Shown here: positions 35,648-44,446 of the stretch, piece after piece
How positions within the stretch are numbered: the stretch's first letter is position 1
Layout: each line of letters begins with the position of its first letter
From: Caccoplasma intestinavium
GTDB taxonomy: Bacteria; Bacteroidota; Bacteroidia; Bacteroidales; UBA11471
NCBI GenBank assembly: GCA_018715885.1
Contig: DVKT01000069.1
Span: forward strand, 1 to 64,000
Length of the DNA: 64,000 nt
Direction: 5' to 3'
Notes under the pieces: model-generated
The model's database searches: none
The model's input: only the letters and a program-made list of their open reading frames with translations
Told to the model about the DNA's origin: nothing
Position numbers and translations under genes: made by a program

Positions 35648-35853
35648 GAATCGAGAATACACCAAAAGGTAAAAAATAATCTCGGACATTGGGTGGCTGA
35701 CACCTGTTAAGTAAAAGGTGCTTACACTTCTTTCAAGCGGATTTGTAATGTCCGCTCGGAATTCGGTCGAGAACCTTTTTCTTGTATTCATATGGGAATC
35801 ATGCAGGTAAAGCCGGGGAAATCTTTATCTTATTTCTCCTAAAAAATTCAAGA
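35648..35853 (+). other. Intergenic spacer with small hairpins inside the exopolysaccharide operon
   Basis: 206 bases without a credible gene. Two short inverted repeats are visible: CACCT/AGGTG (35701-35705 with 35716-35720) and AGCGGA/TCCGCT (35736-35741 with 35751-35756). A weak third one (ctcg, cgag) precedes a CCTTTTTCTTG run near 35770-35785. No promoter with both boxes was found. It may hold an attenuator or processing site, or be leftover sequence. Confidence 0.5.
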
Positions 35854-37293
35854 ATGACTACCGATATATATACACCAACTGTCAGACGCGATGATTCGGA
35901 GAGGGAGGTACTACACCTCTTTCCTAACGAACTTTTCTCGGCTTTCATCTTCTTGATCACCCTCAGTCTTTTGGGATTGGAATTTCCTCCTGCCTACCTT
36001 TTTCTTCCAGTTGTCCTTTTTACGACATTCTTACGTAACCGCTACGACTTTCTCATACAGTTTACCCTGCTATGTGGAACTTTCGGATTTTATTCTGATG
36101 ACGAAGCCTTTCCGTTCAAATGGATGGATATTGCCCTTCTTCTATCCATCATTACAATTGTCATTTATCGTCGAGATAAAACATTGAACAAATTATTACT
36201 GTTCACCGGCGGATATTTTGCTGTATTATTCCTCCTCGCCCTGACAAGTAGCGAATCGATAATGATACAGATACGACGCATGAGGGAATATTGGGGCATC
36301 ATTTATTTTATGTTCCCTTTATTGATTTTTGCCCGAGAAGAATTCGATATTAAAATTTTCTATCGAAAAATTCTTACCTATGCTTTCATCATCGCCATCT
36401 TTTATATCATCGATAGCCTTATATTCGGTGGCAACATTTTGATACCCAGAACATTTTCATACTCTGGACTTTATTCTACCTACTACAAATTTTATTGTTA
36501 CCCGGGTAGTTTTCCCCGTAAATATCCTCATGGGTTATTTATTTTAGCACTTTGTATTTTCCCTATATTAAAATTTTACTCTCTTCAGATTAAACATATC
36601 ATAGTTTTTGCATTATCCCTCATTGTATGTCGTACATTCTCAGTCATAGGAGGCATCATACTTACAATGTTTTTCTTTATGGGGAACACCGTCAAAACTA
36701 TCAAATACATAGCAATAGGAATAATCGTATTTATTGCTGGCTATTATATCGACGGTGCCATGGACGGACAATTACGTATACAACAATTGGTGCAACAATT
36801 CGAGGTTTTAAAAAATCCTAATGACCCTGAACTATTGATCAAATTCGGAACCGGACGCATAGCTCAGATACTTCCTAAGCTCGATTATATGTTATCAACA
36901 GGAAAACAATATACCGGTTTCGGATTTCTTCATGACGACCTAACGACCAACAACCAATTTGTCATCACCAATGAATTTTACACAGACGTGACACAAAGTG
37001 AAGAAACCGTAGCCAGAGTTGAAGTAACACAAGTACAAACAATTCTTGATGCAGGACTCATTGGATTCTTGATACAAACATTTTACTATTTGGCCATCTA
37101 TTTTTGGGTACTCCGTCCCTTACCATATAGCAAGTCTTATCTTATTGTACTTTTCTGCATCTCATTTTTCGGAATAGGAGGCTTTGCCGGCCTTATTTCC
37201 CGACAAGGGTTACTTTTATTGGGATTAACAACGGCTGCAATACTTCTATGTCAAAAACAACAAACCGAAAATATAAACAATACTTCAACATAA
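35854..37293 (+). CDS. Multi-pass membrane protein, probable Wzy-type polysaccharide polymerase
   Basis: A 479-residue protein with about 12 hydrophobic helices spread over the whole length. It also has one large polar loop (about 310-400: RIQQLVQQFEVLKN to TQSEETVARVEV) before the last helices. This is the layout of Wzy polymerases and O-antigen ligases, which show little sequence identity. Its position between the Wzc-like kinase and two glycosyltransferases supports a polymerase. The ATG at 35854 is the first one leading directly into the conserved charged N-terminus; an upstream in-frame ATG adds 24 residues. Base composition is clearly AT-richer than the neighbours on the left. Confidence 0.78.
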   Translation: MTTDIYTPTVRRDDSEREVLHLFPNELFSAFIFLITLSLLGLEFPPAYLFLPVVLFTTFLRNRYDFLIQFTLLCGTFGFYSDDEAFPFKWMDIALLLSIITIVIYRRDKTLNKLLLFTGGYFAVLFLLALTSSESIMIQIRRMREYWGIIYFMFPLLIFAREEFDIKIFYRKILTYAFIIAIFYIIDSLIFGGNILIPRTFSYSGLYSTYYKFYCYPGSFPRKYPHGLFILALCIFPILKFYSLQIKHIIVFALSLIVCRTFSVIGGIILTMFFFMGNTVKTIKYIAIGIIVFIAGYYIDGAMDGQLRIQQLVQQFEVLKNPNDPELLIKFGTGRIAQILPKLDYMLSTGKQYTGFGFLHDDLTTNNQFVITNEFYTDVTQSEETVARVEVTQVQTILDAGLIGFLIQTFYYLAIYFWVLRPLPYSKSYLIVLFCISFFGIGGFAGLISRQGLLLLGLTTAAILLCQKQQTENINNTST

Positions 37294-37362
37294 AAGATTA
37301 TTATTGTGGTCATCATTTAGACATATAACATGCCTCTTATCCCATGAAAACATCATAGTATA

Positions 37363-38412
37363 ATGAAAATAGTACATTGCATTTTTAGTTTTAATACCGG
37401 TGGCGCAGAGACAATGCTCATAGATATTGTAAATGAGCAAATAAAAACACAGGAAGTAACAATTGTCATTGTAAACCATATATACCATAAAGAATTAATT
37501 GCTCAATTAGATAAAAAAATACGACTCATATTTATAGGCCGAAAGCCTCATAGCTATTCTATTCTACCTTTATTAAGGCTCAATTGGATTTTGTTCCGTC
37601 TCCACCCCGATATAATTCACCTGCATAATTATGCCATGTCAAGGATTATATTTCCACTCATGCCATCAAAGCTATTTTTAACGGTTCACGATCTACATAT
37701 ATCTCTGAAGTATGTCAAAGATAAAACCAATCTGATCGCCATATCAAACGCTGTAAAAGACGATATATCCTCAAAAGGGAACTATAAGATCTACACAATA
37801 CCAAATGGAATTAATTTTGAACGTATAGAAAAACGTTCAAATTCTGGTATCCTCAATGAGAAATTCCGTATCGTACAAGTCGCAAACTTAATTATGAATA
37901 AAAAAGGGCAGGATATCCTTATCAATGCTATATCTATTTTAAAAAAACGTAACATTAAAAATATCGAAGTATCTTTTATCGGCACCGGCAACGACATACA
38001 CATTCTCAAACAAATGGCTGATAACCTCGGCGTATCTGAACAAATTCACTTTTTAGGGTTAAAAGATCGCCAATATATATATAGTCATCTCAAAGAGTAT
38101 GATCTAATGTGTCACCCGGCAAGATACGAAGGATTCGGCCTATGTATAGCAGAAGGTATAGCTGCAATGCTTCCCATATTAGTCTCCGACGAAGGAGGGC
38201 CCTATGAAATCATAAAACAAGGAAGATTGGGATATGCTTTCCAATCGGGGAATGCAGTAGATTGTGCAGATAAAATAGAATATATTTTCAAAAACTACAA
38301 CGATGCCGTAAAACTTACTTTTCCTGCATATGAACACGCCATGCAACATTATTCCATAAAACGCATGGTGAAAAAATACACTCAATCATATAAAGACGCC
38401 AACAACAAATAA
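37363..38412 (+). CDS. Glycosyltransferase, GT4 family (first)
   Basis: A 349-residue retaining GT-B transferase. It begins MKIVHCIFSFNTGGAETMLID, with the GGAE loop that many GT4 enzymes carry. The second Rossmann half holds IVQVANLIMNKKGQDIL and the sugar-nucleotide site RYEGFGLCIAEGIA (the E-x7-E motif). It should add one sugar to the lipid-linked repeat unit; donor and acceptor are unknown. The AT content is high (sampled lines near 65 per cent), unlike wzi and the housekeeping genes. It lies 18 bases before the second GT4 gene. Confidence 0.9.
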   Translation: MKIVHCIFSFNTGGAETMLIDIVNEQIKTQEVTIVIVNHIYHKELIAQLDKKIRLIFIGRKPHSYSILPLLRLNWILFRLHPDIIHLHNYAMSRIIFPLMPSKLFLTVHDLHISLKYVKDKTNLIAISNAVKDDISSKGNYKIYTIPNGINFERIEKRSNSGILNEKFRIVQVANLIMNKKGQDILINAISILKKRNIKNIEVSFIGTGNDIHILKQMADNLGVSEQIHFLGLKDRQYIYSHLKEYDLMCHPARYEGFGLCIAEGIAAMLPILVSDEGGPYEIIKQGRLGYAFQSGNAVDCADKIEYIFKNYNDAVKLTFPAYEHAMQHYSIKRMVKKYTQSYKDANNK

Positions 38413-38430
38413 CCTATTATTCAATAATTT

Positions 38431-39480
38431 ATGATACCTAATACCATTTCAAAACGCGTATTAACAATGGGTGTCGACTACCACAATCCCAAAGGTGGTA
38501 TCGCACAAGTCTTGTATGCATACTCTCAAATATTCGAAACATTTAGATTTATTCCTACGACCAATAGCAAAAACTTCTTTTCGAGACAAATGACAGGTAT
38601 TATTGCTGCCTTAAAGCTTCTCAGTCTATTGCTTAGAAAAGAAATAAAAATAGTACATATTCATTGCGCCAGTGGGAAATCTTTTTACAGAAAGAGTTTA
38701 TACATCTTTATTTGTCAATTCTTCAATGTAAAAATTCTTTGCCACATGCACAGTGGACACTTTGTTCACTTTATTCATAAATGCCCCAATTTTATTCGAA
38801 AAACACTCCTTCGATGCGATTCAATTATCGTATTGGGTCATTCATGGAAAAACTTCTACCAAAATATTGGCTGTCAGCATATCGATATTATCGACAACAT
38901 AATATTGCCTCCACAAAAAATAGGAGAGAAAAAAGATGATGGACTTATGCACTTGATTTTTCTCGGTTCACTAACTCAACCTAAAGGTATTTATGATCTA
39001 CTACAAGCTCTTGGAAAATATAAATCTTACTTATTAGGAAAAATCAAATTACATATCGGTGGATTGGGAGATTTACAAACATTCCAGCAGGAAATAGACC
39101 GATTAAAAATCCATGAAATGGTAGAATATCATGGATTTGTCTCCGATGAAGCCAAAAACAGACTCTTCACAATAGGCGATATATATATACTTCCGTCTTA
39201 CTTCGAAGGTATGCCCATATCAATTCTTGAAGCTATGTCATATGGTATGCCCATCATTGCATCTCGGACTGGAGGTATTCCAGAAATAGTCATTCCCGGA
39301 AAAACCGGACAATTGATAACTGCCGGCCATATTGAAGAAATAGCAGAATCTATATTATGGTTTCTCGATCACCCCGAAGAAAAAAAAGAAATGGCCCACA
39401 TAGCGCAAGAAAACAGCCAAAAATACCTACCACAAAATATCGAAAAAGAACTCACAGAATTGTATTCTCGATACCTATAA
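38431..39480 (+). CDS. Glycosyltransferase, GT4 family (second)
   Basis: A 349-residue GT-B transferase. The N-terminal half has MGVDYHNPKGGIAQVL and HIHCASGKSFYRKSL; the C-terminal half has LIFLGSLTQPKGIYDLLQAL and the donor site YFEGMPISILEAMSYGMPIIA (E-x7-E). It is probably another step in repeat-unit assembly. Like its neighbour it is AT-rich. About 280 bases without a gene follow before the WecG-family gene, with a promoter in between. Confidence 0.9.
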   Translation: MIPNTISKRVLTMGVDYHNPKGGIAQVLYAYSQIFETFRFIPTTNSKNFFSRQMTGIIAALKLLSLLLRKEIKIVHIHCASGKSFYRKSLYIFICQFFNVKILCHMHSGHFVHFIHKCPNFIRKTLLRCDSIIVLGHSWKNFYQNIGCQHIDIIDNIILPPQKIGEKKDDGLMHLIFLGSLTQPKGIYDLLQALGKYKSYLLGKIKLHIGGLGDLQTFQQEIDRLKIHEMVEYHGFVSDEAKNRLFTIGDIYILPSYFEGMPISILEAMSYGMPIIASRTGGIPEIVIPGKTGQLITAGHIEEIAESILWFLDHPEEKKEMAHIAQENSQKYLPQNIEKELTELYSRYL

Positions 39481-39588
39481 TTATACCGGCTATTTTACGT
39501 TTCCATGTAAATAAACCTTCATTACACAACATATAGTAAATACCAAAGGAAATAAAACCGTTCCCATTGAATTTTTAATAACAAGGAG

Positions 39589-39619
39589 TTGCCATATAGA
39601 AACTTATTGTGTAATTTTG
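39589..39619 (+). promoter_or_regulatory. Candidate internal promoter before the WecG-family gene
   Basis: TTG (39589-39591) and TAATTTTG (39612-39619) are 20 bases apart. It would give a leader of about 135 bases. A run from an ATG at 39626 is open for a while but overlaps the next gene and has no recognisable content. Confidence 0.5.
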
Positions 39620-39761
39620 GGGGATATGAAATATATCGATTTCTATCGAAAAAACAGGTGGGAAAAGAGGAGATATAAAATAAGCTATTTTTCGGAAAAT
39701 AGAAATACCTTGATTCTTCCTCCTCTCATAATGATAACCTTTACCATAAAAACACGACCTA

Positions 39762-40457
39762 ATGAAAAAATTTTCGCTCAACGGAATAGAAGTTTTCCCT
39801 TTTGCTTCCGAAGAACAAATATTGGATCATATAGACAAAAACAAAGGTATTTTAGTCGCGATAAATGCCGAGAAAACAATCAAAGCATCTGACCGTCTGC
39901 GGGAAATCATCAACCTCAATATCGGTTACTGCGACGGAATGGGTGCCGTAAAAGCGGCCCTAAAAAAAGGATATAAAGATGCGATCAGAATTCCGGGTTG
40001 CGAATTGTGGCTAAAAATCATCGCACGCCACCCATCTTCATCGTACTACCTAATAGGATCGACAGATGAAGTAATTACGGCAACCGCCGAAAAATTGAAA
40101 AAAACATTTCCCGACATAAACATTACAGGGTTTCGAAACGGTTTTATTAAAAATGCCATCGAAAAAGAGCAGTTAAAGAACGATATTGTAAATAAAAAGC
40201 CCGACTTTGTGTTCGTAGCAATGGGTTCTCCCCGGCAAGAATACCTGATGGAAGAATTGCAAGAGGTGCACCAGGCCGTTTATCAAGGTTTAGGGGGAAG
40301 TTTTGACTTGTATGTAGGCAACTTCAAACGAGCCCCTAAATTATTACAGCAAATAAACTGCGAATGGTTATGGAGATTTGCCGCACAACCGGCACGAATA
40401 AATCGTATAGGCCCTTATATAAAATTCGCCTATCTACTCTATACCAACAAGTTATAG
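39762..40457 (+). CDS. WecG/TagA/CpsF-family glycosyltransferase (GT26)
   Basis: A 231-residue enzyme of the WecG/TagA group, which adds the second sugar to an undecaprenyl-diphosphate-linked primer. Typical stretches are INAEKTIKASDRL, the YCDGMGAV segment with the catalytic Asp, RIPGCEL, YYLIGSTDEV and DFVFVAMGSPRQEYLM, then QGLGGSFDLYVGN. The family usually ends in a membrane-targeting tail; here LWRFAAQPARINRIGPYIKFAYLL fits. It implies that a priming sugar transferase is encoded elsewhere in the genome. Confidence 0.92.
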   Translation: MKKFSLNGIEVFPFASEEQILDHIDKNKGILVAINAEKTIKASDRLREIINLNIGYCDGMGAVKAALKKGYKDAIRIPGCELWLKIIARHPSSSYYLIGSTDEVITATAEKLKKTFPDINITGFRNGFIKNAIEKEQLKNDIVNKKPDFVFVAMGSPRQEYLMEELQEVHQAVYQGLGGSFDLYVGNFKRAPKLLQQINCEWLWRFAAQPARINRIGPYIKFAYLLYTNKL

Positions 40458-40569
40458 CCGCCTCAAAATCATAAAAACCGGAATCCATAAAAGGTATCAA
40501 TCCCCGACAAATAAATTCTTAATCATATTTATAAGTCTAATTTTATAGGTATATATACAAACATATCAC

Positions 40570-40577
40570 TAACTTTG
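40570..40577 (+). promoter_or_regulatory. Likely -7 box of the lipoprotein-wzi pair
   Basis: TAACTTTG matches TAnnTTTG, 56 bases before the ATG at 40633. The -33 region has only a TTTT at 25 bases distance. Confidence 0.4.
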
Positions 40578-40632
40578 TAGCGAAAATTCACCACTCCATT
40601 ATCTTGAATATATCAAAAAGAGAATCTTCACT

Positions 40633-41061
40633 ATGAAACTAAACAAGCAGTACACCTCCTATATTCTTTTTATTTTGGGCGCTTTATTGCTGGCTATCGG
40701 ATTCTCAAGTTGTGCAAAGAGTGAAGGAGATAAGCTGTACGGACGCTGGCAATTCCGATATTGCGAGTACCCCGACGGCGGGACATTTGCCAACGACTCG
40801 ATATTCTACTGTTTCGATCGCGGTGTTTTCGAGCTGCAAAAACGCTCCAAAGGAAACGGAAGTGCCCGTTTGCATGGGTTGTATACCACAACGGACGATT
40901 CTTTATTGATAAATTTTCCCACGGTAAGCCAGTTCGACCTACAAGATCCACCTTACCATTTCGGTGAGAAAAACAGTAAGGGTTACCGCATCGATGAAGT
41001 ATCCCGAAAAAATCTTGTCCTCTCCTGCCGGGATACATTGTACCACTTTCATAAATTTTAG
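40633..41061 (+). CDS. Small lipoprotein, lipocalin-like
   Basis: A 142-residue lipoprotein with signal and lipobox FSSC (Cys about 27). The mature part starts GDKLYGRWQFRYCEYPDGG and continues as a chain of short beta strands (SIFYCFDRGVFELQ, ARLHGLYTTTDDSLLINF, KNLVLSCRDTLYHFHKF). This resembles the small lipocalin-like domain that is common in the phylum. No function is known. It is placed five bases before wzi, so it is very likely co-translated and may help in capsule attachment or export, which is inference. Confidence 0.75.
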   Translation: MKLNKQYTSYILFILGALLLAIGFSSCAKSEGDKLYGRWQFRYCEYPDGGTFANDSIFYCFDRGVFELQKRSKGNGSARLHGLYTTTDDSLLINFPTVSQFDLQDPPYHFGEKNSKGYRIDEVSRKNLVLSCRDTLYHFHKF

Positions 41062-41066
41062 CCGCC

Positions 41067-42527
41067 ATGTCTTCATTCCGCAACTTATTTCTTGCCACTT
41101 TTTTACTGGCGGTCTCTTCGATCGGGGGAAGCGCACAAAAAATGCGCCTCGACTATAAAGTCGAAGCCAACATCATTGCCGGAGGTGGCGAATACACCCC
41201 GTTTTACCTGATGAACAACCGGGGAGGAACCGTATCTTTTACACCCAATACAGGATATTTGCGGGCAGCTGTCATGAAAGACATCGACACAACCCGGCGT
41301 TTTTCTTACGGTTTCGGTCTCGACGCCATGGCCTCTTACAACGACGATGTGCCGGCCTACATACAACAGGCTTATGCCTCGCTGCGATTCCTTGCTCTCG
41401 GTCTCACGGTAGGCAGTCAGGAAGAATACTCGCTGTTGTGGGACAAGGCTTTGAGCAGTGGAGGTTGGGTATGGAGCGGCAACAGCCGTCCCATACCGCA
41501 AGTACGTATCGGTATTCCCGAATTTGTTAATTTTCCATGGACGCACGGAACGGTACAGGTCAAAGGAGAAATCGCTTACGGACGATTTGTCGATGACAAG
41601 TACCAACGGCATACTCACGGGGCAAAAGAAAACTATACGACCGGATTGTTGTATCATCGCAAAAATTTATTGCTCCGCTTCGGAAAGACGAACAAACGTT
41701 TTTACGGCATAGTCGGAATCGACATGGCCGCCCAATTCGGAGGGAAAACCTATAAAGGGAATAAACTCGTTCTCGATTTTCCTTCCGACATCAAACAATA
41801 TTTCAAAGTATTTGTACCCCTTTCAGGCGGGGAAAATTCTCCGGGTATAGACCAAGTAAACGTTACGGGAAACCATTTGGGCTCATATCTTTTTGCCATA
41901 GGAACAAGACAGAAAAATTGGGAAGGCCGCATTTACTATGAACACCCGTTCGATGACCATTCGGGTATGATATTCCGGAACAAAGCCGACGGTCTTTGGG
42001 GTATCGAATACCGTAGCAAGGTTCCCCATGCCGTCGTAAGCGGTATTGTCGTGGAGTTTCTCGAAACCAGAGACCAAAGTGGGCCGTTCCTATGGGACAA
42101 AACCCAGCAAATACCTATACAGGTAAGTGCCGGCGACTGGTACTACGGGCACGTGGTATATAACGGGTGGGTACACCGCGGGCATACGATAGGTAATCCG
42201 CTCATAATTTCACCCGGATACAATACCGACGGTTATTTGGGATTCAAAAGCTCTCGTGTCGAAGCCTTGCATATAGGTATCGACGGTCATATCACACCGG
42301 AATTTGATTATCGTTTTCTGGCTTCATTGCAACGCGGTTGGGGGACACCTTATTTTCCCTATATAAAAATAGAAAAAGAATTCTCGGGTATGCTCGAAGT
42401 CAATTATGCTCCGAGACAATTACAAGGATGGAAATTCGGATTAAGCATGGCTGTCGATGCAGGAACACTCGTCGATAACAACTGGGCCATACAACTTGGC
42501 ATATGCAAATCGGGACGCATACTGTAA
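41067..42527 (+). CDS. Capsule assembly outer-membrane protein, Wzi family
   Basis: A 486-residue protein with a signal peptide (about 1-22, ending GGSAQ) and continuous amphipathic beta strands, as expected of the 18-stranded Wzi barrel. Family stretches are YLMNNRGGTVSF, LPIPQVRIGIPEFVN-type SRPIPQVRIGIPEFVNFPWT, YHRKNLLLRFGK and YYGHVVYNGWVHRGHTIGNPL. Wzi binds group 1 capsule at the cell surface. Together with the Wza- and Wzc-like genes it points to an attached polysaccharide. A strong terminator follows. Confidence 0.9.
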   Translation: MSSFRNLFLATFLLAVSSIGGSAQKMRLDYKVEANIIAGGGEYTPFYLMNNRGGTVSFTPNTGYLRAAVMKDIDTTRRFSYGFGLDAMASYNDDVPAYIQQAYASLRFLALGLTVGSQEEYSLLWDKALSSGGWVWSGNSRPIPQVRIGIPEFVNFPWTHGTVQVKGEIAYGRFVDDKYQRHTHGAKENYTTGLLYHRKNLLLRFGKTNKRFYGIVGIDMAAQFGGKTYKGNKLVLDFPSDIKQYFKVFVPLSGGENSPGIDQVNVTGNHLGSYLFAIGTRQKNWEGRIYYEHPFDDHSGMIFRNKADGLWGIEYRSKVPHAVVSGIVVEFLETRDQSGPFLWDKTQQIPIQVSAGDWYYGHVVYNGWVHRGHTIGNPLIISPGYNTDGYLGFKSSRVEALHIGIDGHITPEFDYRFLASLQRGWGTPYFPYIKIEKEFSGMLEVNYAPRQLQGWKFGLSMAVDAGTLVDNNWAIQLGICKSGRIL

Positions 42528-42548
42528 TTCTACATAAAGGCCATACAA

Positions 42549-42589
42549 AAAGAAAACGGGCAAAACCATAGGTTTTGCCCGTTTTCTTT
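42549..42589. terminator. Bidirectional terminator between wzi and rpmE2
   Basis: A perfect 19-base stem (42549-42567 with 42571-42589) surrounds a three-base loop. A and T runs are present on both sides, so it can stop both converging genes. Confidence 0.92.
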
Positions 42590-42605
42590 ATAAAGGAAGA
42601 AATAC

Positions 42606-42869
42606 TTATTTCTGTTTGTTCTGCATGTGCTTTGCGTAACGGCTCATGAACTTGTCTACGCGACCAGCCGTATCGACCAATTTCTGCTTTCCGGTAAAGA
42701 AAGGGTGAGAAGAACTGGTGATTTCGAGTTTTACCAACGGATAGGTCTCACCGTCAACCTCGATAGTATCTTTCGCTGCTATCGTAGAACGGGTAATAAA
42801 AATTTCATCGTTCGACATATCTTTGAATACGACCGGACGATAATTCTCGGGGTGAATTCCTTTTTTCAT
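42606..42869 (-). CDS. rpmE2: Ribosomal protein bL31, type B
   Basis: An 87-residue ribosomal protein. It begins MKKGIHPENYRPVVF and contains ITSSSHPFFTGKQKLVDTAGRVDKF, as in type B bL31. It lacks the zinc-binding cysteines of the type A form, so it does not depend on zinc. The gene stands alone with its own promoter and cuts the polysaccharide region in two. Confidence 0.95.
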   Translation of the reverse strand: MKKGIHPENYRPVVFKDMSNDEIFITRSTIAAKDTIEVDGETYPLVKLEITSSSHPFFTGKQKLVDTAGRVDKFMSRYAKHMQNKQK

Positions 42870-42936
42870 TGTATATCTTTTTTATATTTACAAATCAAAG
42901 CACGGTGGTAAAACGTGCATCTTTTATAATGGCTTG

Positions 42937-42966
42937 CAAATGTACGCATAACTTTTGATTTACAAA
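42937..42966 (-). promoter_or_regulatory. Promoter of rpmE2
   Basis: On the minus strand TTTG (42963-42966) and TACATTTG (42937-42944) are 18 bases apart, one base below the usual spacing. The leader is about 60 bases. Confidence 0.6.
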
Positions 42967-43147
42967 AATATTTCTTTCCCTTTTTACAAAATCCGATAGC
43001 CCCCTTTCTCTATCCGTTACACAAAAGATACACAACAAACGCGCCTTTACCCCTAAAAATGGCAATACACCTCGACTTTGCTTTCATCGGTTATCTCACA
43101 TATCCTTTCTGCCGACAAAAACAGTGTGCTTACACAGCTTGAATAAA

Positions 43148-43179
43148 TTTGCTTCGACATTCCATTTGCACTATCTTTG
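43148..43179 (+). promoter_or_regulatory. Promoter of the phosphatase gene
   Basis: TTTG (43148-43151) and TATCTTTG (43172-43179) are 20 bases apart, a full consensus match. The leader is about 75 bases. Confidence 0.75.
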
Positions 43180-43259
43180 TCGATCAATCATTCCTATACA
43201 AAAAAACTCTTTCGGGTCTTCAAGAACTCGAACAGACAACCGCTAAAAAGATATTCCCT

Positions 43260-44003
43260 ATGAAATGGTTCTATAAAGAGAAAGCTCCGAGTACGCTGTT
43301 CTATAATACCGACCTGCATGCCCACGTATTACCGGGTATCGATGACGGCTCTCAAAACCCAGAATCGTCAATAGCCCTCCTCAAAGCTCTACAATCATGG
43401 GGTATCAAGCAGATCTTCGCCACTCCCCATGTTATTGCCGATACATATGAGAATACAAAGGAAAGCATCAATGCCGCCTACAATATACTCGAAGAAAGAA
43501 TGCTTCAAGAAGGCATCGAGATAAAAATCCGTTACTCGGCCGAATATCGTATGGACGAGCATTTCAGAGACCTTCTCAAAGAAGGAGAGTCGGCATTTAT
43601 ACCATTGCCGGGACAACGGCTCTTGGTAGAGAATTCTTTCATGCAAGCCCCCATCGACCTCGACGAAATGCTTTTCCAACTGATGCTGAAAGGCTTTCAA
43701 CCGGTCTTGGCTCACCCCGAACGGTATCGATATTATCACGCACATAAAGAAATATACCGACATCTGCACAACAACGGTTGCCATTTTCAGGTCAATCTAC
43801 TCTCTTTGGCCGGTTATTACGGCAAAGAAATAAAAGAGATTGCATGGTGGTTGTGCAAGAACGAAATGATCGAATTTCTGGGTAGTGATTTGCATAACCT
43901 CGATCAAGCCCGGGCCATCGGCGAATGGCTCGCTACCAAAGAGTATCACAAGGCGGCCGAGATGCTGGCTACAATACAAAACGACCAACTGGCTACGTAC
44001 TGA
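43260..44003 (+). CDS. CpsB/YwqE-type protein-tyrosine phosphatase (PHP fold)
   Basis: A 247-residue PHP-type metal-dependent phosphatase. The first metal motif is TDLHAHVLPGIDDGS; the others are ATPHVIADTYEN, SAEYRMDEHF, VLAHPERYRYY and LGSDLHN. Enzymes of this group remove phosphate from BY-kinases such as the Wzc-like protein at 33329-35647. The ATG at 43260 gives the usual start and fits the promoter; an earlier frame start is unlikely. It lies outside the polysaccharide operon, separated from it by rpmE2. Confidence 0.9.
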   Translation: MKWFYKEKAPSTLFYNTDLHAHVLPGIDDGSQNPESSIALLKALQSWGIKQIFATPHVIADTYENTKESINAAYNILEERMLQEGIEIKIRYSAEYRMDEHFRDLLKEGESAFIPLPGQRLLVENSFMQAPIDLDEMLFQLMLKGFQPVLAHPERYRYYHAHKEIYRHLHNNGCHFQVNLLSLAGYYGKEIKEIAWWLCKNEMIEFLGSDLHNLDQARAIGEWLATKEYHKAAEMLATIQNDQLATY

Positions 44004-44011
44004 ATCTCCAT

Positions 44012-44061
44012 AAAAAAGAAATGCCTCTCCTATCTCTATCATAGGGAGGCATTTCTTTTTT
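44012..44061. terminator. Bidirectional terminator
   Basis: A 16-base stem (aaaaaagaaatgcctc, 44012-44027) pairs with 44046-44061. The loop is 18 bases long. It lies between the converging phosphatase and DUF3127 genes. Confidence 0.8.
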
Positions 44062-44086
44062 TATCCTTCTCCGAAACAAGCCCTCA

Positions 44087-44446
44087 TCAGAAAGGCAGGT
44101 CATCGGTCTGAGCATTGGGCTCGAAATCGGCAGGGGGCGGAGGAACAGAACCTTCACCATGAGCCGGAGCAGAGGCTTGCACTTTTTCTATTTTCCATGC
44201 CCGCACATCGGTGTACCAACGACCCTTTGCTTCACGGCTCTCCAAGTCAAAACTTACCACAACCTCATCGCCCACAGAAACGGGATATTGCTCGATACGA
44301 TTTCCGCTTACCTGAAAACAAACTTTACGCGGATACTGCTCCTGCGTCTCCAATACATATTCCTGTTTTTTCCACTCTTTTCCACTCACTTGGCCGATAC
44401 CGCTTTGCAACGGCATGACATGAATGATACGGCCTTTAATTTCCAT
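44087..44446 (-). CDS. DUF3127 family protein, OB-fold with an SSB-like acidic tail
   Basis: A 119-residue protein of unknown function. The conserved front is MEIKGRIIHVMPLQSGIG, then KKQEYVLETQEQYPRKVCFQ, VGDEVVVSFDLESRE and WYTDVRAWKIEK; this pattern suggests an OB fold. The tail is proline-rich (GSVPPPPADFEPN) and ends in QTDDLPF. Single-stranded DNA-binding proteins end in a similar D-D-x-P-F peptide that recruits repair proteins, so a role in DNA metabolism is an inference. The ATG at 44446 is chosen over one four codons upstream because of the family start. Confidence 0.83.
   Translation of the reverse strand: MEIKGRIIHVMPLQSGIGQVSGKEWKKQEYVLETQEQYPRKVCFQVSGNRIEQYPVSVGDEVVVSFDLESREAKGRWYTDVRAWKIEKVQASAPAHGEGSVPPPPADFEPNAQTDDLPF

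Larger units (their letters stand above)
42870..43259. other. Divergent region between rpmE2 and the phosphatase gene
   Basis: 390 bases with two opposing promoters (42937-42966 minus and 43148-43179 plus). Nothing else was recognised in it. An in-frame extension upstream of the phosphatase ATG lies behind the -33 box and has no family features. Confidence 0.7.

Noticed and set aside
39617..39892. Short open frame before and into the WecG-family gene
   Set aside because: It overlaps the conserved start of the WecG-family gene in another frame and its product is not recognisable.
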